DNA of 64,000 nucleotides from Desulfosarcina ovata subsp. ovata (GTDB lineage: Bacteria > Desulfobacterota > Desulfobacteria > Desulfobacterales > Desulfosarcinaceae). Position 1 is the first letter of the stretch. Each line of letters opens with the position of its first letter. Positions 53,338 to 62,030 of the stretch are shown piece by piece. The translations under genes and the position numbers were made by a program. The DNA lies in NCBI RefSeq assembly GCF_009689005.1, contig NZ_AP021879.1:2170001-2234000 (forward strand), given 5' to 3'. The notes under the pieces are model-generated. The model made no database searches. It was not told the DNA's origin and worked only from the letters and a program-made list of their open reading frames with translations.

Positions 53338-54750
53338 ATGAAAACCATTAATATCGATTTGCTCATTCGCATCCTGGCGGAGGGGGGACGGCTGCGCTCC
53401 GGGGCGGACATCCTTGATGACAGTGGCCGTCCCCTGCTTGCCGGAAATGCCGAGACCGATAACGTCGAGACCCTGCTCAGCCTGAAGCTTGGGGGAATCA
53501 ATCTGATCCCGTTCGACGAATCTTCCGATGCCGGCGTCTGGGATAAAAATGGAAATTCCATTTTTCAGCGTCTGGCTGGCCGCCCGCAGAAATCACCACC
53601 ACGACCAGGCGACCACGATCTTAATTTAAAAGCGGTCACTGCCCGAATGGAATCGGCCTGCCTCGAGTTTAAAGATAAATATTCGGATTTCCGTTCGGTT
53701 TTTGATGAAACGAGTCGTTCCATCAAAGAAAACAACGGCCAAATGGATATGGACAAGGTCATTGGCCCGGCTGAAAAGATGGTCCGCTTTCTGATGAATT
53801 ATGATCCTTCGCTTTCATTTCTGAACCGCAGCCCATTGACCACGGAGAACTATCCATACCATCACGCCATCAATGTATGCAACATCGGGGTTGCTGTGCT
53901 GAATCGGTTCAACACCAACTTTTCATCCATCATCAATCGGCAACTATCTTTGAGATTCAGTGAGCATGACGACATCGATCCGAGTGCCCGCAAGGACGCA
54001 TTCACCTACTATATTCCCGGCGCCATCAAAGAAATTGCGATCGGTTATTTTATCCACGATATCGGCAAGGCGCTGATCCCCGATACCATCATCAACAAAT
54101 CGACGTCATTGACCGAAGACGAACAACGGATCGTCCATGGACACGCCCATGAAAAAGGCATCGAGATTCTGGAACGGAACCACATCAGGAGCCTTTACAT
54201 CCGAAACATCGTACGCTGGCATCATGCGGCAATCTACGAGGGCGAAACCGGAGGGTATCCCGAAGTCCCCCGTCCCATTGAAATCCCGCCCTATGTCAAG
54301 ATATGCAAACTGGTTGATATCTTTGATGCCATGAGCTCAAAACGGGTTTACGGGGAGGCTGCCGACTCCGCCGGTGTGGTGGCCCGGATCTATCGCAAAT
54401 TCGCGGGGAAGGATCCCTTGCTGCAGTTCATTCTGCATGCCTTCATCAGTGAAATGGGGGTCTGCCCCACGGGCAGCGTTATTCATCTGCGAAACGGGCA
54501 ACTGGCCTTTGTTCTCGACAAGCAGGGTCCGATCGTCCTTCCGCTTACCAATATCAAAGGGGATCCACTGTCTCGGTATGCCGATCCCATTGATATCGAT
54601 GAGAAGAAAAAAGAGGATTCTTTTTTTGATATCGACCGGCGCAAAGCTCCCCTGCCGCCCATACAGGCGTTTGACATTCTACCCGCAGAACTGAGGGAGA
54701 TGTTCACACGCATTTCGATCCACAACGAATTGAAAAAGCAAACGACCTGA
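53338..54750 (+). CDS. HD-GYP-type c-di-GMP phosphodiesterase-like protein
   Basis: 470 aa, cytoplasmic. An N-terminal domain of about 150 residues (DILDDSGRPLLAGNAETD) is followed by an HD-GYP domain: YHHAINVCN, HDIGKALIP, HGHAHEKG, WHHAAIYEGETGGYP and KLVDIFDAMSS. The metal-binding His/Asp residues and GYP are present; HHE is changed to HHA, which may alter activity. A C-terminal beta-type extension of about 90 residues follows. CACGGAG lies upstream of the ATG. Confidence 0.83.
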   Translation: MKTINIDLLIRILAEGGRLRSGADILDDSGRPLLAGNAETDNVETLLSLKLGGINLIPFDESSDAGVWDKNGNSIFQRLAGRPQKSPPRPGDHDLNLKAVTARMESACLEFKDKYSDFRSVFDETSRSIKENNGQMDMDKVIGPAEKMVRFLMNYDPSLSFLNRSPLTTENYPYHHAINVCNIGVAVLNRFNTNFSSIINRQLSLRFSEHDDIDPSARKDAFTYYIPGAIKEIAIGYFIHDIGKALIPDTIINKSTSLTEDEQRIVHGHAHEKGIEILERNHIRSLYIRNIVRWHHAAIYEGETGGYPEVPRPIEIPPYVKICKLVDIFDAMSSKRVYGEAADSAGVVARIYRKFAGKDPLLQFILHAFISEMGVCPTGSVIHLRNGQLAFVLDKQGPIVLPLTNIKGDPLSRYADPIDIDEKKKEDSFFDIDRRKAPLPPIQAFDILPAELREMFTRISIHNELKKQTT

Positions 54751-54776
54751 CTGATCGGGTGGAAAAGAAAGCCCCC

Positions 54777-54803
54777 CTGCCGGAAAAAAATAATTTCCGG
54801 CAG
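54777..54803. terminator. Terminator hairpin between HD-GYP and Hsp20 genes
   Basis: A 10-bp stem, CTGCCGGAAA / TTTCCGGCAG, with a 7-base loop. On the minus strand it is followed by a C/T-rich tract (GCTTTCTTTTCC), so it best suits the leftward Hsp20 transcript, and it can also serve the convergent HD-GYP gene. Confidence 0.65.
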
Positions 54804-54821
54804 GAAAGGAGAGGAAAGGAA

Positions 54822-55226
54822 TCATTCGGATTGCACCGCAATCCTCCGTGGGGTCGCTTTTTCAACCTTGGGAAGGGTCAGTCGCAACACGCCGTCACTG
54901 AGCTTGGCGTCAATTTTGTCCTGGGCGATCACCTCGGAAAGCGAGAACTGGCGATAGTAACGTCCCGTCTCGTATTCCACGAAGACCTTCTCTCCGGGGG
55001 TGGCCAGCAGTGGAGAGACATCACCGGTCAACGTCAGGGTGTCGTCTCTTAAATCCACATCCAGATCGTCGGTTTTTACACCGGGCATATCCACCAGCAG
55101 GGTAAGGCTTTTATCGGTTTCAAAGATGTCCACACTGGGCGTAAAAACCAACCCCGGCTTGGTCTGCTCGGCAGGCGAAGCGACTTCCTGTTTTTCTCTG
55201 ACTTTGAGTTCTTGGGTGTCTGACAT
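54822..55226 (-). CDS. Small heat shock protein, Hsp20/alpha-crystallin family (second gene)
   Basis: 134 aa. Alpha-crystallin domain with VDIFETDKSLTLLVDMPGV, LTLTGDV and the C-terminal LSDGVLRLTLPKVE, then a short IAV tail. ATP-independent holdase chaperone. GGAGGAG precedes the ATG. It lies 28 bp after the first hsp20 gene; the pair probably forms mixed oligomers, as in other bacteria with two adjacent class A/B genes (inference). Confidence 0.92.
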   Translation of the reverse strand: MSDTQELKVREKQEVASPAEQTKPGLVFTPSVDIFETDKSLTLLVDMPGVKTDDLDVDLRDDTLTLTGDVSPLLATPGEKVFVEYETGRYYRQFSLSEVIAQDKIDAKLSDGVLRLTLPKVEKATPRRIAVQSE

Positions 55227-55254
55227 GATCTGCTCCTCCTTTCATTCAGTGCCG

Positions 55255-55710
55255 TTATTGAACTGCAATCTGCCTGGGTTTGGCCTTCTCCGCCTTGGGA
55301 ACGGTCACAGAGAGGACACCATCCGTCAGCCTGGCCTTGACGCCTTCGGCATCAATGTCGCCGGGCAGGGCAACGGCCCGTGAAAAGCGACCGGCTTCAC
55401 GTTCCCGGCGGTGATAACGGGCATCCGCCTCCTTTGAAATCTTACGCTCACCGGCCAGGGTGAGTTGATTGGCCGTCACGTTGAGATCCAGATCCGCCGA
55501 CTTTACGCCGGGCAATTCCGCACTGACATAGTATGCATCGGTATCTTCGGTAATATTGATCGCCGGAAACACGCCGGCCCCGACGCTGCCGGCAGGCCGG
55601 TCACGATACGTACTGAAAAGGCGGTCCATTTGGCGTCGCATCTCATCGAATTCGCCAAAATGAGAACCAAAACGCCGACCGGGTGCACCGAAAAGGGTTC
55701 TGTAGATCAT
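55255..55710 (-). CDS. Small heat shock protein, Hsp20/alpha-crystallin family (first gene)
   Basis: 151 aa. N-terminal arm (MRRQMDRLFS), alpha-crystallin domain with AINITEDTDAYYVSAELPGV, LTLAGERK, ALPGDIDAEGVKARLTDGVL, and a terminal RQIAV anchor. The ATG at 55710 has AAGGAGG seven bases upstream; the TTG two codons earlier would be too close. First gene of the two-gene hsp20 operon. Confidence 0.92.
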   Translation of the reverse strand: MIYRTLFGAPGRRFGSHFGEFDEMRRQMDRLFSTYRDRPAGSVGAGVFPAINITEDTDAYYVSAELPGVKSADLDLNVTANQLTLAGERKISKEADARYHRREREAGRFSRAVALPGDIDAEGVKARLTDGVLSVTVPKAEKAKPRQIAVQ

Positions 55711-55799
55711 CGCCAAACCTCCTTGGTTAAAGGTTGTCTTTGTTGCTCAAAGGGGTTGTCTGTACCTTCGCGTTGAAGCGCCCCGTTCTCTTTGACCAA

Positions 55800-55827
55800 A
55801 AAGTATTGATGGATTGGGCAATGTCAA
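55800..55827 (-). promoter_or_regulatory. Sigma-70-type promoter of the hsp20 operon
   Basis: TTGACA (55827-55822) and TACTTT (55805-55800) on the minus strand, spacer 16 bp, about 90 bp before the first hsp20 start. No CIRCE or clear sigma-32 element was seen. Confidence 0.5.
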
Positions 55828-55898
55828 TATTATGGAAATATTTTTTTCTTGCATTATTTTTGTAATAATATAGTACTAAGTAATATATCAGACGAATT

Positions 55899-56058
55899 AG
55901 GCGATTGGCGGAAAAGAATATACCAGAATGCGCAGGATTTTCATTCGTCTTCAAGGCGGGCTTTTTTACGCATAGTGGGGCTATGTGTGGAAAAGCCCAA
56001 CGTAGAAGACGGATGAAAAGACAAGCAGGCGGGTATATTCTTTGACAGAAATCGCCTT
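55899..56058. mobile_element. 160-bp long-arm palindrome (MITE or attenuator-like)
   Basis: Outer arms AGGCGATT and AATCGCCT, then AAGAATATACC / GGGTATATTCTT, ATTTTCATTCGTCTTC / GAAGACGGATGAAAA, and GGCTTTT / AAAAGCC around a CATAG-TGGGG-CTATG tip. Nearly the whole sequence folds into one interrupted cruciform. No ORF and no clear target duplication. It ends seven bases before the ribosome site of the next gene. Confidence 0.65.
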
Positions 56059-56075
56059 AGCCATGGAGAATGCCT

Positions 56076-56708
56076 ATGCCTCGAAAAAATGACACATCCA
56101 ACAGCGCATCCATCGCGTTTATCACCAGTTCCGGACTTCGCGGCAGGCAGTCGGTGCGCGCCACGTTCAAGCTCTCCGCCGCCTGCATCGAGGCCATCAG
56201 TATTGTCGCCGCCCAGTTGGGGATCAAACAGAAATCGCTCTTCGATCACCTGGCCCAAGACAGCGAGTCCCTCAATGCCATCGCCCGGGAGGTGCAAAAT
56301 GCCCATGTAAAGGCGGGAAACCGGGTTCAAAAAACCTATGTCATCAGCCGGCAGTCCCTATCGCTTCTGGATGACATCTCACGGGCCTTCAACGCTCCCC
56401 GGGATGCCCTGGTGGAATTTTCCGTGCGCCGACTGTTGCCGGTAATCGACAGGGAACAGAAGAAATACGAAATGCGCAAAGCCGCCTACGCCAGTATGCG
56501 CAAACATCTGAGCAAGGGCAGGCAACTGCTCGATGAGATGATCGCACAACTCGGAAAAGAGGACCCGGTGGTTGCAAAAATGGCCTCGGTGATGGATACT
56601 TACACCGGTGCGGCCAAGGCCGTTGAGACCTTTCTGGAGCGCACACAGGGAATCGAAGACTTCGACCCGGAGGATTTCGGCCGGCTGGAAGTCCATTATG
56701 ACCGTTGA
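56076..56708 (+). CDS. Unknown cytoplasmic protein, mostly helical
   Basis: 210 aa. The N-terminus (SVRATFKLSAACIEAISIVAAQLGIKQKSLFDHL) resembles the strand-helix-helix of ribbon-helix-helix proteins, and a similar stretch recurs (TYVISRQSLSLLDDISRAFNAPRDALVEFSV), so a tandem DNA-binding pair is possible; the rest is coiled-coil-like. The ATG at 56076 has GGAG seven bases upstream; the ATG at 56070 is too close. It is preceded by the 160-bp palindrome. Family not recognised. Confidence 0.6.
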   Translation: MPRKNDTSNSASIAFITSSGLRGRQSVRATFKLSAACIEAISIVAAQLGIKQKSLFDHLAQDSESLNAIAREVQNAHVKAGNRVQKTYVISRQSLSLLDDISRAFNAPRDALVEFSVRRLLPVIDREQKKYEMRKAAYASMRKHLSKGRQLLDEMIAQLGKEDPVVAKMASVMDTYTGAAKAVETFLERTQGIEDFDPEDFGRLEVHYDR

Positions 56709-56891
56709 CCCGGCTATCCTGACAGGCCGCCGGCAGCCATATCGACGGGTTAACAATGTAAAATATCCAATGAAAAACGCCAAACGGGGGTATTCTATTT
56801 ATTTATAATTGATCGGATCTCTCAATACTTGATCGTGCTTGACAAATGTGCGCCCGGCTTAAATAATTTTTTATTAAAAAGGAGATTTCTC

Positions 56892-59375
56892 ATGGTTGAA
56901 ACGCTCCGCCAGGATGGTATCAGCGGCCCGCACGACTTTGCTCCGGCCGTTGCATTGAAGGATGAAATCAGGCGCCATATCTGGCTCTCCATGGGCCGTG
57001 ATCCGGCAAAACCCAATCGGCATGCCTGTTTCATGGGGCTGGCCTACAGTGTCCGCGACCGGCTGATCGACCGCTGGATCCGTACCCAGCGGTCCCAATA
57101 CGACACCCTGTCCAAACGGGTCTATTTTCTTTCCCTGGAATTTCTCCCGGGCCGCTTTTTGATGAATTACCTGATCAGCCTGCAGATGGTCGAGGAGGCC
57201 CGCCAGGCCGTGGAGGAAATGGGATTCGACCTGGACGAACTGGAAGAGGAGGAGTGGGACGCCGGACTGGGCAACGGCGGACTGGGCCGTCTGGCCTCTT
57301 GCTATATGGACTCACTGGCCTGCCTGGACTACCCCGCCTACGGTTACGGAATCCGGTACGACTACGGCATTTTCCACCAGACCATCGAAAACGGTTGGCA
57401 GCGCGAACAGTGCGACAACTGGGCCCGCAAGGGGACGCCATGGGAAATCCGCCGGGGCGAATACCTCACTCCGGTGCGTTTTTACGGGCGCACGGAGATT
57501 TACACCGATGCCGCCGGCCGTGAGTGCTTTCGCTGGGTGGATGGCGAAGTGGTCATGGCCATGGCCTGTGACATCCTGGTCCCCGGGTTTGGCGACCAAT
57601 TTGTCACCAACATGCGCCTGTGGCGGGCCAAGTCCAGCCGGGAATTCAATCTGGACGAGTTCAACCAGGGCGATTACATCGGCGCGGTCGAGGCCAAGGT
57701 ACAAAGCGAAACCATCTCCAGTGTGCTCTACCCCAGCGACGAGATGGAACAGGGCCGGGAACTGCGCCTGAAACAACAGTACTTTTTCGTGGCCGCCACC
57801 CTGGCCGACATTGTGCGCCGCTACCAAAAACTGAACCGTGATTTTTCCGAGTTTTCCGACTTCGTGGCCATCCAGCTCAACGATACCCACCCGGCCATTG
57901 CCATTCCCGAACTCATGCGCCTGCTCATGGACGAGGAGGGCCTTTCCTGGAAAAAAGCCTGGTCGGTCTGCGAAAAAACCTTTGCCTACACCAACCACAC
58001 GGTGTTGCCCGAAGCCCTGGAGACCTGGCCGGTGGACCTCTTACGCCGCCTGTTGCCCCGGCACACGGATATCATCTTTGAAATCAACCGGCGCTTCCTG
58101 GAAGGGCTGAAATCCCCCCGGAGCAAGGACGACGGCCTGGCCGGCCGGGTTTCCCTGATTGCGGAAGGTGTCGGCCAGCGCGTCCGCATGGCCCATCTGG
58201 CCATCGTGGGCAGCCATACGGTCAACGGGGTGGCCGCGTTGCACAGCCGGATTCTCAAGAAGGATCTGTTCCGCGATTTCAACACCATTTTTCCGGGACG
58301 GCTGACCAACGTCACCAACGGAATCACTCCGCGGCGCTGGCTGGCCCAGGCCAATCCCGCCCTGAGCCGGCTGATCAACGATGCCATCGGATCGGAGTGG
58401 ATCACCAACCTGGAACAGTTACGCAAACTCGAACCGCTGGCCGAGGACGCCGATTTCCGCCGGCGCTGGATCAAGACCAAACGCGACAACAAAAAACGCC
58501 TGGCCCGCTACATCCTGCGCAAAATCGGCCTGGGGGTCGACCCGGACACCCTCTTTTCCGTCCAGGTCAAGCGCATCCACGAATACAAACGCCAACTGCT
58601 CAATGTGCTGCATGTCATCACCCTGTATCACCGCATCCGGGCCAATCCCGACGCACCCGTGGTGCCGCGCACAGTCATTTTTGCCGGCAAGGCCGCCCCA
58701 GCCTATCACCAGGCCAAGCGTATCATCAAGTTGATCAATGCCGTGGCCGCCAAAACCAACAGCGACCCGGATATCCAGGGGAAACTGCGGGTCCTCTTTC
58801 TGCCCAACTACTGCGTCTCCCAGGCCGAGAAAATCATCCCTGCCGCGGATCTGTCCGAACAGATCTCGACGGCGGGCATGGAGGCCTCGGGCACCGGCAA
58901 CATGAAGATGAGCCTGAACGGCGCCCTGACCATCGGCACCCTTGACGGCGCCAATGTCGAGATCATGGAGGAGGTGGGCAAGGAAAACATCTTCATCTTC
59001 GGCCTGACCGCCGACGAGGTGGTCGCGTTGCGCGGCAGCGGGTACCGGCCACGGGACTACTACGACAGCGACGCCGAACTGCGCCAGGTGCTGGACAGCA
59101 TTATCCGAGGGGATTTCTCTCCGGATGAGCCGCTCCTGTTTGCCCCCATCGTCGAGACCCTGCTTCAGCAGGGAGACTACTACATGCTGCTCGCCGATTA
59201 CCGGGCTTACGTGAACACCCAGGAAGCCGTGGGAAAACTTTTTCTGGACCGGAATGAATGGGCCAAGAAATCGATCCTCAACACGGCCCGTATGGGCAAA
59301 TTTTCCAGTGACCGGTCGGTGAAAGAGTATGCCGATCGGATATGGAACCTGAAACCGCTGCCGGAAATCGGCTAA
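56892..59375 (+). CDS. glgP: Glycogen/maltodextrin phosphorylase
   Basis: 827 aa, typical length. It releases glucose-1-phosphate from alpha-1,4-glucans. Landmarks are WDAGLGNGGLGRLASCYMDS near residue 120, GYGIRYDYGIF, TNHTVLPEALE, VKRIHEYKRQ, and the PLP site EASGTGNMKMSLNGAL (Lys about residue 671). GGAGA precedes the ATG at 56892; the upstream in-frame start lacks a site. Followed after 11 bp by an EAL-HDOD gene, so the two are co-transcribed. Confidence 0.94.
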   Translation: MVETLRQDGISGPHDFAPAVALKDEIRRHIWLSMGRDPAKPNRHACFMGLAYSVRDRLIDRWIRTQRSQYDTLSKRVYFLSLEFLPGRFLMNYLISLQMVEEARQAVEEMGFDLDELEEEEWDAGLGNGGLGRLASCYMDSLACLDYPAYGYGIRYDYGIFHQTIENGWQREQCDNWARKGTPWEIRRGEYLTPVRFYGRTEIYTDAAGRECFRWVDGEVVMAMACDILVPGFGDQFVTNMRLWRAKSSREFNLDEFNQGDYIGAVEAKVQSETISSVLYPSDEMEQGRELRLKQQYFFVAATLADIVRRYQKLNRDFSEFSDFVAIQLNDTHPAIAIPELMRLLMDEEGLSWKKAWSVCEKTFAYTNHTVLPEALETWPVDLLRRLLPRHTDIIFEINRRFLEGLKSPRSKDDGLAGRVSLIAEGVGQRVRMAHLAIVGSHTVNGVAALHSRILKKDLFRDFNTIFPGRLTNVTNGITPRRWLAQANPALSRLINDAIGSEWITNLEQLRKLEPLAEDADFRRRWIKTKRDNKKRLARYILRKIGLGVDPDTLFSVQVKRIHEYKRQLLNVLHVITLYHRIRANPDAPVVPRTVIFAGKAAPAYHQAKRIIKLINAVAAKTNSDPDIQGKLRVLFLPNYCVSQAEKIIPAADLSEQISTAGMEASGTGNMKMSLNGALTIGTLDGANVEIMEEVGKENIFIFGLTADEVVALRGSGYRPRDYYDSDAELRQVLDSIIRGDFSPDEPLLFAPIVETLLQQGDYYMLLADYRAYVNTQEAVGKLFLDRNEWAKKSILNTARMGKFSSDRSVKEYADRIWNLKPLPEIG

Positions 59376-59386
59376 CAGGAGGCCCC

Positions 59387-60658
59387 ATGTCCCAGGAAAA
59401 AAAATCATCCGATGCGGCACCCGAGGTATCCGTTGCCCGGCAGCCCATTTTTGACGAGCACCGGCGTTTGTGGGGTTATGAACTCTTCTGCGTGGGGGAA
59501 CGGTTGCCTGCCGGCCAGGTGTGCGAACCGCAGACAACGGCCATCCGCGTGGCGACCAGCGCAACCATGGGCGTACAGCAGATCCTCAACCAGGACCTGA
59601 AAATCATGCTCAATTTTGATGAGATGGGCATCCTGGAAGAGATCCCTTACGCGCTTCCTCCACGGCTTGCCGCGGTTCAGGTGGAGGAAGCGGTATTCCT
59701 GCGACCGGGTATTCCCGCGGCATTGGAGCAACTCAAGACCGACGGCTATTTGATTGCCGTACACGGATTCAGTGGGGACGCCACGTTCGAAGCGCTGTAT
59801 CAGCTGGCCGACATCATCGCCGTACCGGTAATCGGTCGCCGGAAAGAGGAAGTGGCGACCCTGTTGGCGGCCATCGGAACGGTGGAGGCCCGGCTGCTGG
59901 CCCGGCGGGTGGATGACTCCGCCCGGTTCGACATGTGCCGCGAGGTGGGGGTGACCCTGTTCGAAGGCGCCTTTTTCAAGCAGCCGGACACCTTCACCAT
60001 GCGGAAAATGACCTCCAACGAAATCTCACGCCTCAAACTGATCCACCGCCTGGAACAGCAGGACCCGGACATCGATGATCTGGCGGAAACCCTGCAATCC
60101 GATGCCGCAATCAGTTTTCGTCTGCTGGCCTACCTGAACTCGGCCGCCTTTGGTTTCCCCCATAAAGTCAAATCCGTCCAGCACGCCATCCGCCTGTTGG
60201 GCTGGCCGAAACTGAAGCACTGGCTGAGGGTGGTGCTGCTGGGCGACATGGGCCAGAGCCCGGCGGCAACGCAGCTCCTGCAGCTTTCCGCCCAGCGGGC
60301 CCGATTTCTCGAACTGGTGGCCCGAAGCCATGATTTCTGGGGCTTCGATCCGGAAAGCCTTCACCTTCTGGGACTGTTTTCGCTGCTCGATACCATGCTG
60401 GCCACTCCCATGGAGGAAATCGTCCGCTTTCTGCCCATCGAGAACAAACTCAAGCGTGCCCTGTGCGGAGATACCAACAACGAATACCAGCCTCTGCTCC
60501 AGCTGGCGCGATTCGTGGAGGAGGCCCGCTGGGAGGATGCCGAGGCCATGATCGGCAAGCTCAACCTGGACCGGGAAAAAGTCATCGCGGCATTCAAGGA
60601 CGCCGTGGCCTGGGCGGGACAACTGGCCACCGTCGATGATGCGACACCATCCCGTTGA
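59387..60658 (+). CDS. EAL-HDOD signalling protein (YuxH type)
   Basis: 423 aa. A degenerate EAL half (VARQPIFDEHRRLWGYELF at the start, no complete EAL catalytic set) is joined to an HDOD domain from about residue 210 (IDDLAETLQSDAAISFRLLAYLNSAAFG, VQHAIRLLGWPKLKHWL). Such proteins bind rather than hydrolyse c-di-GMP and act as adaptors. AGGAGG precedes the ATG at 59387. Its coupling to glycogen phosphorylase is unusual and hints at second-messenger control of storage use (inference). Confidence 0.85.
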   Translation: MSQEKKSSDAAPEVSVARQPIFDEHRRLWGYELFCVGERLPAGQVCEPQTTAIRVATSATMGVQQILNQDLKIMLNFDEMGILEEIPYALPPRLAAVQVEEAVFLRPGIPAALEQLKTDGYLIAVHGFSGDATFEALYQLADIIAVPVIGRRKEEVATLLAAIGTVEARLLARRVDDSARFDMCREVGVTLFEGAFFKQPDTFTMRKMTSNEISRLKLIHRLEQQDPDIDDLAETLQSDAAISFRLLAYLNSAAFGFPHKVKSVQHAIRLLGWPKLKHWLRVVLLGDMGQSPAATQLLQLSAQRARFLELVARSHDFWGFDPESLHLLGLFSLLDTMLATPMEEIVRFLPIENKLKRALCGDTNNEYQPLLQLARFVEEARWEDAEAMIGKLNLDREKVIAAFKDAVAWAGQLATVDDATPSR

Positions 60659-60757
60659 CCCCTGGCCGTGTGAAATCCCGGCGCCAGCTACCACGGTATC
60701 TATCGCTTGCCGGCAGGCCGCAGGAAAATTCGTGCAGCAGTACCGGCCATCCGGGCA

Positions 60758-60955
60758 TTACGGTTCGTTATCTGCGGTTATCGGCATGGCCGGTGGATAA
60801 GTGGTGCTGCCGGCCGTGCTCGTTTCCGGAAGGCTGAAAAATTGAACGCTGTCCGCCTGGACAGGCGTTGAGAGATTGTCCATCCATTGGACCACCGCCG
60901 CCGTCAATAGAATCAGCGTCGGCAGAATAAGCCATTTCATAAATCTCTTCATCAT
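60758..60955 (-). CDS. Short membrane-anchored or exported peptide, unknown
   Basis: 65 aa. A charged start (MMKRFMKW) is followed by a hydrophobic segment (LILPTLILLTAAVV) and a polar tail rich in Ser, Thr and Pro. The shape fits a small exported or anchored protein, but the ribosome site (GGATTCGGG) is poor and no family is recognised. A frame on the same bases shifted by one is less plausible. Confidence 0.4.
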   Translation of the reverse strand: MMKRFMKWLILPTLILLTAAVVQWMDNLSTPVQADSVQFFSLPETSTAGSTTYPPAMPITADNEP

Positions 60956-61184
60956 CCCGAATCCGTATCCATTTCACTCAGCAATTGCACTCAGCGTCAG
61001 TTCAGTGTCAGTGTCCAAAAAGAAGAAAGCAGCACTAATGATGCCACTTTCCTATATTTATGCGACTGTGGATATAAAGCCGGAATTCATGGGTGCTTGA
61101 AGGGAAATCGATTTCAAGCCGGTGAGGCGGCTACCGGGACGGCTGGGTAATCCATACCACTATTTTATGGAAAACAATTTCCCT

Positions 61185-61826
61185 TTAGGGAATTTTCGTC
61201 TCCTCACAGACCGCTTTGATGCCTGCAATGGAAAACCGTGTGATGTGTTCGGCGATCTGTTCGGCCCGCTCGGGGGTAAGGGGCTGGCTGTCGATGGACT
61301 CGAGCCGGCTCTTCTGTATCAGGATGTATCCCCGGCACTGGTTGATGATACTCATTTTACACAGAATAACCGCGTCTTCGGAGGCGGTCGGCCCCATAAT
61401 GTCGCGGATGATGTCCAGCATCTCCTTCTGACGGGGAGCGATGATGGCCTTCCAGACGTCGTCGACCAGTCCGGTGGGATTGGCCAGTTCCATCAACTCG
61501 ATGCGCCGGAAATAGCCGCGATCCTGCCCATCGATCAAAATTTTGTGGATGATGTGACGGATGGCCATCTGAAGCCTCGTTTCCGGCGGCAGTTCCTCGG
61601 GCGGCAGCGTGTCGTTGGAGAGAAACTGTTCCATGGCCTGCCTCCAGGCCGCCACGTACAGGGATTCCTTGTCACCGAAATAGTAGTTGACCGCCGCCAC
61701 ATTGGCACCGGCACGCCTGCAGATATCGGTGATCTTGGCCTCCCGGAAGCCTTTTTCAGCAAATACGTCGCAGGCGACGTCCAGCAGTTTTTGTTTGGTT
61801 TTCTTGCCGTCCTTACGCTTCGCCAT
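61185..61826 (-). CDS. TetR-family repressor (CecR-like)
   Basis: 213 aa. N-terminal HTH (KLLDVACDVFAEKGFREAKI and GANVAAVNYYFGDKESLY), then a helical ligand domain with NQCRGYILIQKSRL, resembling the CecR/DUF1956 group. Transcribed divergently from the RND efflux operon 204 bp away, the standard arrangement for local repression of the pump and itself. GAGGAG lies about 11 bases before the ATG. Confidence 0.9.
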   Translation of the reverse strand: MAKRKDGKKTKQKLLDVACDVFAEKGFREAKITDICRRAGANVAAVNYYFGDKESLYVAAWRQAMEQFLSNDTLPPEELPPETRLQMAIRHIIHKILIDGQDRGYFRRIELMELANPTGLVDDVWKAIIAPRQKEMLDIIRDIMGPTASEDAVILCKMSIINQCRGYILIQKSRLESIDSQPLTPERAEQIAEHITRFSIAGIKAVCEETKIP

Positions 61827-62030
61827 GGGGAAAGGGACTCCTCAAAACAGCGGATTGATCCGAATTGACAAATTTAATTCAACAGTTATTTTAAATGAAC
61901 TTTTAAAAAATCAATTTGAAAATGTCAATAGACTTTGCTATTTGATCCAGGCTGTCTATTTTGGGCAACCATGCTGATTTTTTTACCCTGAGAAAACTGG
62001 CTCGGACAAAACCGCCAGACAAAGGACAAG
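61827..62030. promoter_or_regulatory. Divergent promoter region of the tetR and RND genes
   Basis: Strongly AT-rich. On the + strand TTGACA (61865-61870) has an AT-rich -10 region 17-18 bp on, and TTGAAA (61916-61921) is followed after 17 bp by TATTTG. On the minus strand TTGACA (61928-61923) is followed after 17 bp by TAAAAG. The promoters overlap, and the inverted elements TTCA...TGAA between 61878 and 61900 could be the TetR operator; this is tentative. Confidence 0.5.
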
